From the NCBI GenBank assembly GCA_904420175.1, contig CAJFUF010000009.1:1-64000 (forward strand): DNA of 64,000 bases. Reading direction: 5' to 3'. This DNA is from Candidatus Schneewindia gallinarum. GTDB lineage: Bacteria; Bacillota; Clostridia; Oscillospirales; Ruminococcaceae. The notes under the pieces were generated by a model, which did not search any database, was not told where the DNA came from, and saw only the letters and a program-made list of their open reading frames with translations. Shown in pieces: positions 32,644 to 40,762 of this stretch (its first letter is position 1; every line of letters begins with the position of its first letter). Made by a program: the position numbers and the translations under genes.

Positions 32644-33537
32644 ATGGCAAACAGCAGCAAAAACATGAAAATCATCAGGGACAGCCGCAGAAAAAAGCAG
32701 CAGCTTTACCGGCGCAGGAAAATCGTCGCAGGCGTGCTGGTGGCCTGCCTGTTTGTGGTTATTTGCCTGCTTGTATACAGCCTGTTCTTTAAGGATAAGG
32801 GACGGCCGCAAAGCAGCAGTTCCTCCAGTTCTTCCAGCAGCTCCAGCTCCTCCGAGAGTAGCTCCTCCAGCTCTTCCAGCAGCTCGTCCTTGTCGTCCTC
32901 GTCGTCCTCCAGCTCCTCTCAGACCAGCTCCTCCAGTTCCAGCACGGTTACCACAGGGGTCAATACGGAGTTTTTCGATAACACCGCTTTTATCGGTGAT
33001 TCCCGGGTAGAGGGCCTGTCCTATTACTGCGGCTCCGACATCCCGGGCGCCAGCTTCTTCACCTCCCGGGGTATCATGCTGGATGGCGTAACCAGCAAAA
33101 AGGTCATTACCACCACCGGTGGCCAGCAGCTGACCATGATTGAGGCGCTGCAGCAGAAGCAGTACAGAAAGGTGTACATGATGTTCGGCGTCAACGAGCT
33201 GGGCTGGCCGTATGAGAATGTGTTCCAGCAGCACTATGAGACGGTGATAAACGCGGTGAAGCAGGCCCAGCCGAACGCGGAAATTTATGTGATGGGGATT
33301 TTCCCGGTCACGGCGGCAAAGTCGGCCTCCGGCAGTATATACACCAATGAAAAAATCGACCGCTTCGATGCGCGGGTCAAGGCGGCAGCCTCCGCCTGCG
33401 GTGTGAACTATATCAGCGTGCGCCCCGCACTGGTGGATGCCTCCGGCGTGCTTCCGGCGGCGGCCAGCAGCGACGGCGTGCATTTGAATGCACAGTACTG
33501 CTACAAGTGGTTAAATTACCTCAGTAATCATTCGTAA
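32644..33537 (+). CDS. Membrane-anchored SGNH-like hydrolase with poly-Ser stalk
   Basis: 297 residues. Basic N-terminus, one membrane helix (27-49), then about 45 residues that are nearly all serine (57-100), forming an extended stalk outside the membrane. The C-terminal domain has block I AFIGDSRVEG with the nucleophile Ser, MMFGVNELG as the block III equivalent and SDGVHLN near the end with Asp and His. Serine codons are mixed (AGC, TCC, TCG, TCT), so the tract is not simple slippage. Probably acts on wall polymers. Confidence 0.85.
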   Translation: MANSSKNMKIIRDSRRKKQQLYRRRKIVAGVLVACLFVVICLLVYSLFFKDKGRPQSSSSSSSSSSSSSSESSSSSSSSSSSLSSSSSSSSSQTSSSSSSTVTTGVNTEFFDNTAFIGDSRVEGLSYYCGSDIPGASFFTSRGIMLDGVTSKKVITTTGGQQLTMIEALQQKQYRKVYMMFGVNELGWPYENVFQQHYETVINAVKQAQPNAEIYVMGIFPVTAAKSASGSIYTNEKIDRFDARVKAAASACGVNYISVRPALVDASGVLPAAASSDGVHLNAQYCYKWLNYLSNHS

Positions 33538-33541
33538 AGAA

Positions 33542-33575
33542 AAACCTGCGGCGGAGGGGCCTCTGCCGCAGGTTT
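33542..33575 (+). terminator. Terminator of the SGNH gene
   Basis: 16-bp stem with one wobble, two-base loop and T5 tail. The T-run borders the -35 of the metNIQ promoter. Confidence 0.88.
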
Positions 33576-33578
33576 TTG

Positions 33579-33607
33579 TTGAAAATGGACGGACGCTCTA
33601 GTATAAT
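33579..33607 (+). promoter_or_regulatory. Promoter of metNIQ
   Basis: TTGAAA (33579-33584), 17-base spacer, TATAAT (33602-33607). The leader is only about 30 bases, so no SAM riboswitch or T-box is present. Confidence 0.85.
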
Positions 33608-33642
33608 AAAAAGATGGAATAACAAGCCGGGTGGTGGAAAGT

Positions 33643-34662
33643 GTGGAGCAGCAAAAACCCATTATCGAACTGAAAAATATGAGCAAGACCTTCTACGGGA
33701 AAAACGGAGAGGTCCACGCGCTGGACGGCATTGACCTGACCATCTATGAAGGGGAAATTTTCGGAATCATCGGGATGAGCGGCGCAGGCAAAAGTACGCT
33801 GGTGCGCTGCATCAACTTCCTCGAAAAGCCCACCGGGGGCGAGGTGGTCGTGGCTGGACAAACCATGGGAAGCCTCAGCGAAAAGCAGCTGAACGAGGCG
33901 CGCAGGAAAATGGGCATGATTTTCCAGCAGTTCAACCTGCTAATGCAGCGCACAGCGCTGAAAAACGTCTGCTTCCCGATGGAGATTGCCGGCGTGCCGA
34001 AGGCGCAGGCCGAAAGCCGCGCGAAGGAGCTGCTGGAGCTGGTGGGCCTTTCCGAACGGGCGGACGCCTATCCGGCGCAGCTGTCGGGCGGGCAGAAACA
34101 GCGCGTGGCCATTGCCCGGGCGCTTGCCACCAACCCGCAGGTGCTGCTGTGCGATGAGGCGACCTCCGCCCTTGACCCGGACACCACCAGGGGCGTGCTG
34201 GCACTTTTGAAGGAAATCAACAAAAAGCTGGGCATCACCATTGTCATCATCACCCATGAGATGAGCGTGATTGAGGAAATCTGCACCCGCGTGGCCATCA
34301 TCGACGAAAGCCGCATTGCGGAGGTGGGCCTGACGGAGGACGTGTTTACCAGCCCCCAGTCGGCCATCGGCCGCAGGCTTGTATATCCTGAGGATCACAC
34401 GGTACAGCACTTCGGCGGCAGCCGCTGCTGCCGGATCGTGTTTGACGGTCGTTCCTCCTTTGAGCCGGTCATTGCCAACATGGTGCTGGAGTGCCGCGCC
34501 CCGGTGAACATCCTGTTTGCGGACACCAAAAACATCGACGGGCAGGCCTTCGGCCAGATTATCGTCCAGCTTCCGGAGGATGAACTGACGGCAAAGCGAA
34601 TGCTTGTCTACCTGAAAGAGCATGGCATCAAAGCGGAGGAGGTGGCGGAACATGCTGTTTAG
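33643..34662 (+). CDS. metN: Methionine ABC transporter ATP-binding protein
   Basis: 339 residues if GTG at 33643 is used (GGTGG before it); GTG at 33631 would add four residues. Walker A GMSGAGKST near 42, Q-loop FQQFNLL, signature LSGGQKQRVAIARAL near 140, Walker B VLLCDEATSALDP near 160. A C-terminal NIL domain (about 265-335), which senses methionine and inhibits transport, identifies MetN. Overlaps metI by 11 bases. Confidence 0.95.
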   Translation: MEQQKPIIELKNMSKTFYGKNGEVHALDGIDLTIYEGEIFGIIGMSGAGKSTLVRCINFLEKPTGGEVVVAGQTMGSLSEKQLNEARRKMGMIFQQFNLLMQRTALKNVCFPMEIAGVPKAQAESRAKELLELVGLSERADAYPAQLSGGQKQRVAIARALATNPQVLLCDEATSALDPDTTRGVLALLKEINKKLGITIVIITHEMSVIEEICTRVAIIDESRIAEVGLTEDVFTSPQSAIGRRLVYPEDHTVQHFGGSRCCRIVFDGRSSFEPVIANMVLECRAPVNILFADTKNIDGQAFGQIIVQLPEDELTAKRMLVYLKEHGIKAEEVAEHAV

Positions 34663-35317
34663 CGCACAAAATTTAACAATGTTCGGCGTCGGCATTTTGG
34701 AGACGTTGTACATGACCCTTGTCAGTACGCTGATGGCCTATGTCATCGGCCTGCCGCTGGGCCTTGCGCTGGTGCTGACGGATAAGGACGGCATCCGTCC
34801 GAAAACCGCCGTGAATAAGATTCTCGGCGCGGTGGTCAACATCCTGCGCTCCATCCCGTTCTTAATTTTGCTCGTTATGGTCATGCCGCTGACCCGCGCC
34901 ATTGTAGGCACCACCCTTGGGTCCACGGCGGTCATCGTGCCGCTGGTCATTGCGGCGGGGCCCTTTATCGCCCGCATGGTGGAGTCCTCCATTAAGGAGG
35001 TGGACCGCGGCGTGATTGAGGCGGCCCAGTCCATGGGCGCTTCCACCATGCAGATTGTGTGGAAGGTCATGCTGCCGGAGGCCATGCCCTCCCTCGTGGT
35101 GGGGGCGGCCATCTCGGTCACCACCATCCTCGGCTACTCCGCCATGTCCGGCATTGTGGGCGGCGGCGGACTCGGCAACATCGCCATTACCTACGGCTAC
35201 AACCGGAATGAGCAGGACATCATGCTGGTGGCGGTTATCCTGCTGGTGCTGATTGTACAGGTGCTGCAGGAGGTCGGCATGCGGCTGAGCAAGCGGAAAG
35301 ATAAACGGATTTCCTGA
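34652..35317 (+). CDS. metI: Methionine ABC transporter permease
   Basis: 221 residues, GGAGGAGGTGG before the ATG, which lies inside the end of metN. Five hydrophobic helices; the EAA-type loop reads EAAQSMGASTMQIVWKVMLPEAMP, followed by GYSAMSGIVGGGGLGN, characteristic of MetI. Forms the membrane pore. Confidence 0.96.
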   Translation: MLFSAQNLTMFGVGILETLYMTLVSTLMAYVIGLPLGLALVLTDKDGIRPKTAVNKILGAVVNILRSIPFLILLVMVMPLTRAIVGTTLGSTAVIVPLVIAAGPFIARMVESSIKEVDRGVIEAAQSMGASTMQIVWKVMLPEAMPSLVVGAAISVTTILGYSAMSGIVGGGGLGNIAITYGYNRNEQDIMLVAVILLVLIVQVLQEVGMRLSKRKDKRIS

Positions 35318-35341
35318 CATTCGATAAAAAGGAGAAAAAAC

Positions 35342-36160
35342 ATGAAAAAAAGTATTGCACTGTTGTTAAGCATCGTCCTTTGCGTGGGTCTGCTTGCAGG
35401 CTGCGGCGGGGACAGCGGAAAAGGGCAGGAGACGGTGATCCTCGTGGGCGCCAGCGCCACGCCTCACGCCGAAATTCTCGAGCAGGTGAAGGACGACCTG
35501 AAGGCCCAAGGGTACGATTTACAGATTAAGGTTTACGACGACTACATCCAGCCCAACCTTGCCCTCGACACCGGGGAGCTGACGGCAAACTACTTCCAGC
35601 ATATGCATTACCTTGAAAATTTCAATGCGGAGCGGGGAACCAAGCTTGTCAGCGCGGCGGAGATCCATTACGAGCCTTTCGCCATCTACCCCGGCAGAAC
35701 CAAAAGCATTGAGGAGCTGGCGGACGGGGCCACCATTGCCGTGCCCAACGACGCGACGAATGAAGCGCGCGCTCTGCTGCTGTTGGAGGCACAGGGACTT
35801 ATCACGCTGGCGGACGGCGCGGGCATCAACGCCACGGTACGCGACATCACGGAGAACCCCAAAAACCTGCAGATTAAGGAAATCGCGGCGGAGCAGCTGG
35901 TGCGCTCCCTGCCGGATGTGGATTTAGCGGTCATCAACGGCAACTATGCCCTGTCCGGCGGCCTGCGCGTCGATAAGGACGCCCTTGCCGCAGAGGATGC
36001 GGACTCCGTGGCAAAAACCACCTACGTCAATGTGCTGGCCGTGCGGGAAGGCGATGAGAACAAGCCGGAGGTGCAGGCGCTTGTCAAGGCGCTGCAAAGC
36101 GATAAGGTCAAGCAGTATATTGAGGAGAAATACGCGGGCGCAGTGGTGCCCACATTCTAA
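35342..36160 (+). CDS. metQ: Methionine-binding lipoprotein
   Basis: 272 residues, AAGGAG before the ATG. Lipoprotein signal ends LLAGC with Cys21. Mature part carries the NlpA/MetQ features GASATPHAEILEQV, PNLALDTGELTANYFQHMHYL and VPNDATNEARALLLLE. Delivers L- or D-methionine to MetNI. Third gene of a compact operon. Confidence 0.96.
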   Translation: MKKSIALLLSIVLCVGLLAGCGGDSGKGQETVILVGASATPHAEILEQVKDDLKAQGYDLQIKVYDDYIQPNLALDTGELTANYFQHMHYLENFNAERGTKLVSAAEIHYEPFAIYPGRTKSIEELADGATIAVPNDATNEARALLLLEAQGLITLADGAGINATVRDITENPKNLQIKEIAAEQLVRSLPDVDLAVINGNYALSGGLRVDKDALAAEDADSVAKTTYVNVLAVREGDENKPEVQALVKALQSDKVKQYIEEKYAGAVVPTF

Positions 36161-36173
36161 AGAAAACACGTTG

Positions 36174-36207
36174 CAGGTGCCCGGGGGAAACTTCCTCCGG
36201 GCACCTG
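36174..36207 (+). terminator. Hairpin after metQ
   Basis: Stem of about 15 bp (CAGGTGCCCGG...CCGGGCACCTG), tail not T-rich. Probably ends or weakens metNIQ transcription before the SDR gene. Confidence 0.55.
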
Positions 36208-36231
36208 TCAAAGAAAGGCAAAGGAAAGCAG

Positions 36232-36942
36232 ATGAAAACGGTTTTGGTCACGGGCGGCACGGGGGGCATCGGCTCTGCCGTGTGCCGTGCCCTGTATGCG
36301 GACGGCTTCAGCGTGCTGTTCACCTACCACAGGGGGGAAAGCAGGGCACGTGCGCTTGAAACGGAACTTCCGGGAAGCAGGGCGCTTCCCTGCGATTTAA
36401 CAAAGGAGAAGGGGCTGCAGCCGCTGCTGGACACGCTGGCGGACGTGCCGCTGTACGGGCTTGTCCACTGTGCCGGTGTCAGCCAGTGGGGCCTGTGCCA
36501 GGACGGCGGCTTTGCACAGGTGTGCAGCACCATCGCCTGCAACCTCACCGGCCCCGTCTACCTGACGGGACGGCTGCTGCCGGGCATGATCCGCGCCGGA
36601 CAGGGCCGGATTGTCCTGCTGGGATCCGTGTGGGGCAGCATGGGCGCCTCGTGTGAGACGGTCTACTCCGCCGCCAAGGGCGGGGTGGAGGCGTTTTGCA
36701 AGGCGTTGGCGAAGGAGGTGGGCCCCAGCGGCATCACCGTCAACTGCGTGGCGCCGGGCCTGATTGACACGGCCATGAACAGCCGCTTTTCCAGGGCGGA
36801 ACTGGATGCGTTTGTGCAGGATGTGCCTGTCGGCAGGCAGGGCCGTCCGGAGGAGGTCGCCGCCCTGTGCAGCTTCCTTATGTCGGAAAAGGCGGGATAC
36901 ATCACCGGCCAGGTGATTGGAATCAACGGCGGAATCATCTAA
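36232..36942 (+). CDS. Short-chain dehydrogenase/reductase
   Basis: 236 residues. Rossmann motif VTGGTGGIGSAVC at 6-18, NAG-loop replaced by HCAG near 81, catalytic Ser in LLGSVWGS near 128 and YSAAK near 144. C-terminal motif GYITGQVIGINGG fits FabG-like NADP(H) reductases. It could be a second 3-oxoacyl-ACP reductase or act on another carbonyl; there is no fatty-acid gene nearby. Confidence 0.88.
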   Translation: MKTVLVTGGTGGIGSAVCRALYADGFSVLFTYHRGESRARALETELPGSRALPCDLTKEKGLQPLLDTLADVPLYGLVHCAGVSQWGLCQDGGFAQVCSTIACNLTGPVYLTGRLLPGMIRAGQGRIVLLGSVWGSMGASCETVYSAAKGGVEAFCKALAKEVGPSGITVNCVAPGLIDTAMNSRFSRAELDAFVQDVPVGRQGRPEEVAALCSFLMSEKAGYITGQVIGINGGII

Positions 36943-36944
36943 AA

Positions 36945-36980
36945 AACTCACCCGGAGGGGCTAGCCCCTCCGGGTGAGTT
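36945..36980. terminator. Bidirectional terminator
   Basis: 36-base perfect palindrome with A6 before it. It includes the stop codon (36961-36963) of the convergent HAD gene. Confidence 0.9.
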
Positions 36981-37551
36981 CATGCAGTTCCTTTTCTGCC
37001 TGTGCCGCGTCTGTGAACACGATGCCCTTTATGCCAAGGGCGCACGCTGCATCCACGTTTTCCTGCCGGTCGTCGAAAAACACACAGTCTGCAGCCGTCA
37101 GCCCGTACCGGTTCAGCAGCAGCCGGTAGATGCGGGGGTCCGGCTTCATCAGCCGCTCAGTGGAGGAGACCACACCACCGGAAAACAAATGAAAAATGCC
37201 CTTGCGGCGCGCGATGTCCTCAAACCCCTTCTGAAAATTGGTCAGGTAAAAAAGCCGCCGGCCCTGCCCCTTCAGGCGCTGGGCGAACCGGATGGTGTCC
37301 TCCATGGGGACAAGGATATCCTCCCACCGGGCATAGGTGTCGTCCACAGCGGGACGGAGGGGGTGGTCCGCCGGGCAGAAGGCGTCGGGCGCGTTTTCCG
37401 GCAGCAGATCCCCTGCGTCAAGCCGGTCCCACACGGGGCCGAACATCATGCCGTACACCGCCTGCGCCGTCTCTTCGTCGTAGCGCCGCCTTAAAAATTC
37501 CAGCGGCTCAAAGTCCAGAAACACCTTGCCGATATCAAAAATGTAATTCAA
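36961..37551 (-). CDS. HAD-superfamily hydrolase (YihX-like)
   Basis: 196 residues from a TTG start whose TTGA overlaps the previous gene's stop; GGAGG lies 7 bases upstream. Motif I FDIGKVFLDF, motif II YLTNFQKG, motif III MKPDP and motif IV FFDDRQENVDAA are all present. Likely a cytosolic phosphatase for sugar phosphates. The long upstream extension of the frame is out of homology. Confidence 0.88.
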   Translation of the reverse strand: MNYIFDIGKVFLDFEPLEFLRRRYDEETAQAVYGMMFGPVWDRLDAGDLLPENAPDAFCPADHPLRPAVDDTYARWEDILVPMEDTIRFAQRLKGQGRRLFYLTNFQKGFEDIARRKGIFHLFSGGVVSSTERLMKPDPRIYRLLLNRYGLTAADCVFFDDRQENVDAACALGIKGIVFTDAAQAEKELHELTRRG

Positions 37552-38042
37552 GTATCTTCCTCCGTTTCCCGTCCGGCCAGATTGATCACGGGCAGGCCCT
37601 GCTTTTTTGCATACTGCACCGTGTAGTAGGTACCGCCGCCCTTTTTTACAAGGTAGCACAGGCACAGCCCGCTGTTGTCCACAAGGTAGCGGTTCCTCTC
37701 ATGCATGCAGCCCTTCACATAGTGCTCGTTTAAAACGGTGACCTCGTCCGCCAGGCTGAGGATCCGCTCGTACCGGGCGCGCTGATCCGCCCGCCAGCGT
37801 GTCTGCTGTCCTTCACAGGGCAGGGCCAGCATAAGGCTGATGGAGGGGAAGCGATCCCGCAGTTCCAGCACGGCCGCGGCAGCCAGCGTGTCGAAGCCCA
37901 GCGCCCCGCCGGCCAGAAAGCGGCGGTATCCCTTTTGCACCAGCCCCTCCAGCGTTTCGGCCAGGCTGCTTTTAACAAAGACAATGTCATGATAAAAAAT
38001 CCGGTGGCCGGTAAAGCACACCGTCTGTTCCCTTACATCCAT
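37548..38042 (-). CDS. SLOG-family protein (YpsA/DUF1273-like)
   Basis: 164 residues. Starts CFTGHRIFYHD, with GGALGFDTLAA near 45, LALPCEGQQTRW near 72, GCMHERNRYLVDNS near 112 and GGTYYTV near 138, all diagnostic of the YpsA branch of SLOG proteins, thought to bind nucleotide-derived ligands. B. subtilis YpsA affects cell division; the role here is unknown. Translationally coupled to the HAD gene. Confidence 0.88.
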   Translation of the reverse strand: MDVREQTVCFTGHRIFYHDIVFVKSSLAETLEGLVQKGYRRFLAGGALGFDTLAAAAVLELRDRFPSISLMLALPCEGQQTRWRADQRARYERILSLADEVTVLNEHYVKGCMHERNRYLVDNSGLCLCYLVKKGGGTYYTVQYAKKQGLPVINLAGRETEEDT

Positions 38043-38103
38043 ACCTATCCCCCGTTTGCTTTATTGTACCGGAAACCACGGCAAAAAACAAGCGCAGGGG
38101 GCA

Positions 38104-38132
38104 TTGACGGAAACGGTGAAACGCGCTATACT
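38104..38132 (+). promoter_or_regulatory. Promoter of the 28-residue peptide gene
   Basis: TTGACG (38104-38109), 17-base spacer, TATACT (38127-38132), about 34 bases before the GTG. Confidence 0.85.
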
Positions 38133-38165
38133 CATCACAACAACCTGTGAACGGGAGGAATGTCG

Positions 38166-38252
38166 GTGAAACAGACGGCCGTACGTGTCATTGCATTTAC
38201 AATCTGCGCGGTAATGGTCCTGTCCCTGCTGGCAGGCATCTTTCTGCGATAA
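38166..38252 (+). CDS. 28-residue single-pass membrane peptide
   Basis: GTG start with GGGAGGAA 5-7 bases upstream. The sequence has a short basic N-terminus (KQTAVR), one hydrophobic helix of about 18 residues (AFTICAVMVLSLLAGIF) and a final Arg. It stands alone, with a near-consensus promoter before it and a strong terminator after it, so it is very likely a real expressed gene. The layout recalls tiny Firmicute proteins such as Prli42, but identity is not shown. Confidence 0.75.
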   Translation: MKQTAVRVIAFTICAVMVLSLLAGIFLR

Positions 38253-38262
38253 CGCAAAAATG

Positions 38263-38291
38263 GGCGGCGCCCTCGGAAGGAGGGCGCCGCC
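38263..38291. terminator. Strong terminator
   Basis: 12-bp perfect GC stem, GGAAG loop, T7 tail on the plus side and ATTTTTG on the minus side; serves the peptide gene and dinB2. Confidence 0.93.
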
Positions 38292-38296
38292 TTTTT

Positions 38297-39523
38297 TTAT
38301 TCGTCATCCGGCTGAAGGTACCCGGGGGCAATCTCCTCCGGATGAAGGGTGTTGCCCCTGCGGACGGCGCCTGCGCCGTACCGCTCCCGTAAAAGGTCGA
38401 TGGAACGCTCCAGCTGTTCTTTTTTCTTCCGCCGTGCCGGGTCGTCCTGTGCAAACAGGCTCAGCTGCTGTGCGGCATCCTCCGGCGACAGGCCCGACGC
38501 GGTGATGGTCAGCATCCGGATGGGCACGCCGATTTTCCAGTTTTTCATCAGCAGATCCAGTGCGGCCGCCATAATTTCATCCTCAAGGAAGGTGGGGGTG
38601 ACCGGCTTCTGCCGGACAATCACCTTCAGGTTGGTGTCCTTGATGGCCAGCTGCACCGTGCCGCATTTCAAGCCGTGCCGCCGCAGCCTGGCAGCTACCG
38701 AGTCGGCCAGCACCGTCAGCCCGAGGGTGCAGTCCTCCTTGGTAACAAGGTTGCGCTTAAAGGTCAGCCCGTTTCCGATGGATTTGGGCGGCGGCTTGTC
38801 GTCGATATGGCGGACAGGACTGTTTTCCGCCCCGGTGGCGTAGCGGTGCAGCGTTTCGCCCAGGGCGTTTCCCAGCACGCTTTTCAGCACCGCCGGGTCG
38901 CTTTGGGCCAGCTGGCCAATGGTGGTGATGCCGATTCTTTTCAGCTTGTCCTGTGCGCCGCCGCCAACGGACATCAGCGCCGAGACGGGAAGGGGCCACA
39001 CAATGCGGGTAACGTCCTGCTCTTCAATCACGGTCACCGCGTCCGGCTTCCGGTAGTCGCTGCCCAGCTTTGCAAAAATCTTGTTGTAGGAGACGCCCAC
39101 CGAGATGGTGATGTCCAGCTCCTTCTTCACCTGCTCCCTGATGGTGTGGGCAATCTGTACGCCGGTGCCGAACAGCCGCTGGCTGCCCGTCACGTCAAGC
39201 CACGACTCGTCAATGCTGAACGGCTCCACCAAATCGGTGTAGCGGGCGTAAATGGCGTTTACATCCCGGCTGTACTGCAGGTATTTTTTGCGGTGGGGGG
39301 CAACCAGCGTCAGCTCCGGGCATTTGTGCAGCGCTTCGCCCACCGTCTCGGCCGTGCGAACGCCCCGGGCCTTCGCCAGCTCATTCTTTGCAAGGATGAC
39401 ACCGTGCCGGTTTTCCGGGCTGCCGCACACTGCCATGGGCACTGTTCGCAGCTCCGGCCGGTCCACACATTCTACCGAGGCGTAAAAGCTGTTGCAGTCG
39501 CAGTGCAGAATAACCGGTTTCAT
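38297..39523 (-). CDS. dinB: DNA polymerase IV paralogue (Y-family)
   Basis: 408 residues from ATG at 39523 (ATGA overlap with the upstream glycosyltransferase). LHCDCNSFYASVE holds the first catalytic Asp and FSIDESWLDVTGS the Asp-Glu pair. Similar in length to the other DinB in the window (21444-22691) but clearly diverged, for example DCNS versus DFNN. Possession of two Pol IV copies within 17 kb is notable. It may be co-expressed with the glycosyltransferase. Confidence 0.92.
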   Translation of the reverse strand: MKPVILHCDCNSFYASVECVDRPELRTVPMAVCGSPENRHGVILAKNELAKARGVRTAETVGEALHKCPELTLVAPHRKKYLQYSRDVNAIYARYTDLVEPFSIDESWLDVTGSQRLFGTGVQIAHTIREQVKKELDITISVGVSYNKIFAKLGSDYRKPDAVTVIEEQDVTRIVWPLPVSALMSVGGGAQDKLKRIGITTIGQLAQSDPAVLKSVLGNALGETLHRYATGAENSPVRHIDDKPPPKSIGNGLTFKRNLVTKEDCTLGLTVLADSVAARLRRHGLKCGTVQLAIKDTNLKVIVRQKPVTPTFLEDEIMAAALDLLMKNWKIGVPIRMLTITASGLSPEDAAQQLSLFAQDDPARRKKKEQLERSIDLLRERYGAGAVRRGNTLHPEEIAPGYLQPDDE

Positions 39524-40638
39524 TGCGCCGCCGCATCCATCATGAAGCGGCACAGGTCCTCCGCCGCGTGGGGCTTGCTCAGGCGGGCCGCATTCTCGCT
39601 CAGCCTTGCGCGCAGGGCCCCGTCGTTCATCAAATCGGCGATGGCGTCCGTCAGGGTGTAGGTTTTTGTGACGTACAGCCCCGCCCCCTCTTTCGTGATA
39701 AACTCAGCGTTATGCTCCTCCATGCCCGGAATGGGATTGATAAAGATAATGGGCTTGCGCTTGCACAGCGCCTCCGAAATGGACAGGCCGCCGGGTTTGG
39801 TAATCACGTAATCAGCCGCGTCCATCAGCACGTTGACCTGCTCGGAGAAGCCGAACAGCTTAAACCGTACGCCAAGGTTCATGGCGTACAAATACTCGTA
39901 CAGCCGCTCGTTTTTCCCGCAGACAATAATGGTCTGAAAGTGGAAGGGCATATCCAGCATGGCCTTGATGTGCGCCTTAATCCCATATCCCATGCTGCCG
40001 CCCATGATGAAGAATGTGGGCAGCATGGGGTCAAGCCCCAGCAGCTCCCGCGCGTCCTGCTGGGACAGCCCGTGCAGGAATTTCTCGTGCACCGGGATGC
40101 CGCAGGCCAGTACCCTGCTTTCCGGGATCCCCAGCGCTTCAAGCTCCCGGTACAGCCCGGCGGAGGGGATGGTGATGGTATCAAGGTGCTGGGTGTCGCG
40201 CCAGTAGGACTGCACGTTGTAGTCGGTAACGACCCCGGCGGCCGGGCAGCGAAGCACGCCTTTTTCCTTTAAAATGCTGACTGCCTGCGCCGCATTGACC
40301 TGTGTACAAAGGATAAAATCCGGATTAAAGTCGGTGATGGTCTTTTTCAGCGCTTTGGCCGTCATCCGGCTGTTGCTCTGCGGGGCGGAATGCTTGGCCT
40401 TGACCCTGCTTTGCTGTACGCTGTTGTATACCCGTGAACACAATCCGGGCGTCAGGGAAAACAGGTTCATGCTGGTGACATAGGAACGGAATACCAGCTT
40501 TTTGTACATGGGGTGCTTGTTTCCATGAACATCAACTACTTTTGCGGTAACCCCCATTTTTTCCAGCTGAACTGCCAGCGCACGGGCCACTGCATTATGC
40601 CCTCCCCCAAGGGACGCAGTTAGAATCATGGCTTTCAA
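39520..40638 (-). CDS. GT28 glycosyltransferase (UgtP/MGDG-synthase-like)
   Basis: 372 residues from a TTG start, 9 bases after AGGAGGT (next Met three codons in is too far). N-terminal ILTASLGGGHNAVARAL is the monogalactosyldiacylglycerol-synthase-type motif; the C-terminal half has GGSMGYG near 215 and the donor-binding TKPGGLSISEAL near 293. Enzymes of this family transfer sugar from UDP-Glc or UDP-Gal to diacylglycerol at the membrane, making glycolipids or the anchor for lipoteichoic acid. MurG-like activity is unlikely given the N-terminus. Confidence 0.92.
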   Translation of the reverse strand: MKAMILTASLGGGHNAVARALAVQLEKMGVTAKVVDVHGNKHPMYKKLVFRSYVTSMNLFSLTPGLCSRVYNSVQQSRVKAKHSAPQSNSRMTAKALKKTITDFNPDFILCTQVNAAQAVSILKEKGVLRCPAAGVVTDYNVQSYWRDTQHLDTITIPSAGLYRELEALGIPESRVLACGIPVHEKFLHGLSQQDARELLGLDPMLPTFFIMGGSMGYGIKAHIKAMLDMPFHFQTIIVCGKNERLYEYLYAMNLGVRFKLFGFSEQVNVLMDAADYVITKPGGLSISEALCKRKPIIFINPIPGMEEHNAEFITKEGAGLYVTKTYTLTDAIADLMNDGALRARLSENAARLSKPHAAEDLCRFMMDAAAQ

Positions 40639-40679
40639 CGTCAGTCTACCTCCTAAAGTTTCAACTGTGTCTGCTTATA

Positions 40680-40708
40680 ATAGTAACCTGTAAGGTCCGT
40701 AAATTCAA
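40680..40708 (-). promoter_or_regulatory. Promoter of the glycosyltransferase-dinB2 unit
   Basis: TTGAAT (40708-40703), 17-base spacer, TACTAT (40685-40680). Confidence 0.7.
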
Positions 40709-40762
40709 GGATGGATTTTGTGGAAACGAATTTTTTCTTTTCGCCGCCTGAAAAAGTGTTTT

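Noticed and set aside
30225..32675. 816-codon open frame on the minus strand
   Set aside because: It is antisense to rny and crosses the thrS T-box leader; it lacks a ribosome-binding site and comes from GC-rich codon bias.
32810..32945. Simple-sequence slippage repeat in the poly-Ser region
   Set aside because: Serine codons are mixed from both codon families, so it is a selected protein stalk rather than a DNA microsatellite.
33608..33642. SAM riboswitch or methionine T-box before metNIQ
   Set aside because: The leader between promoter and start is only about 30 bases and has no such motif.
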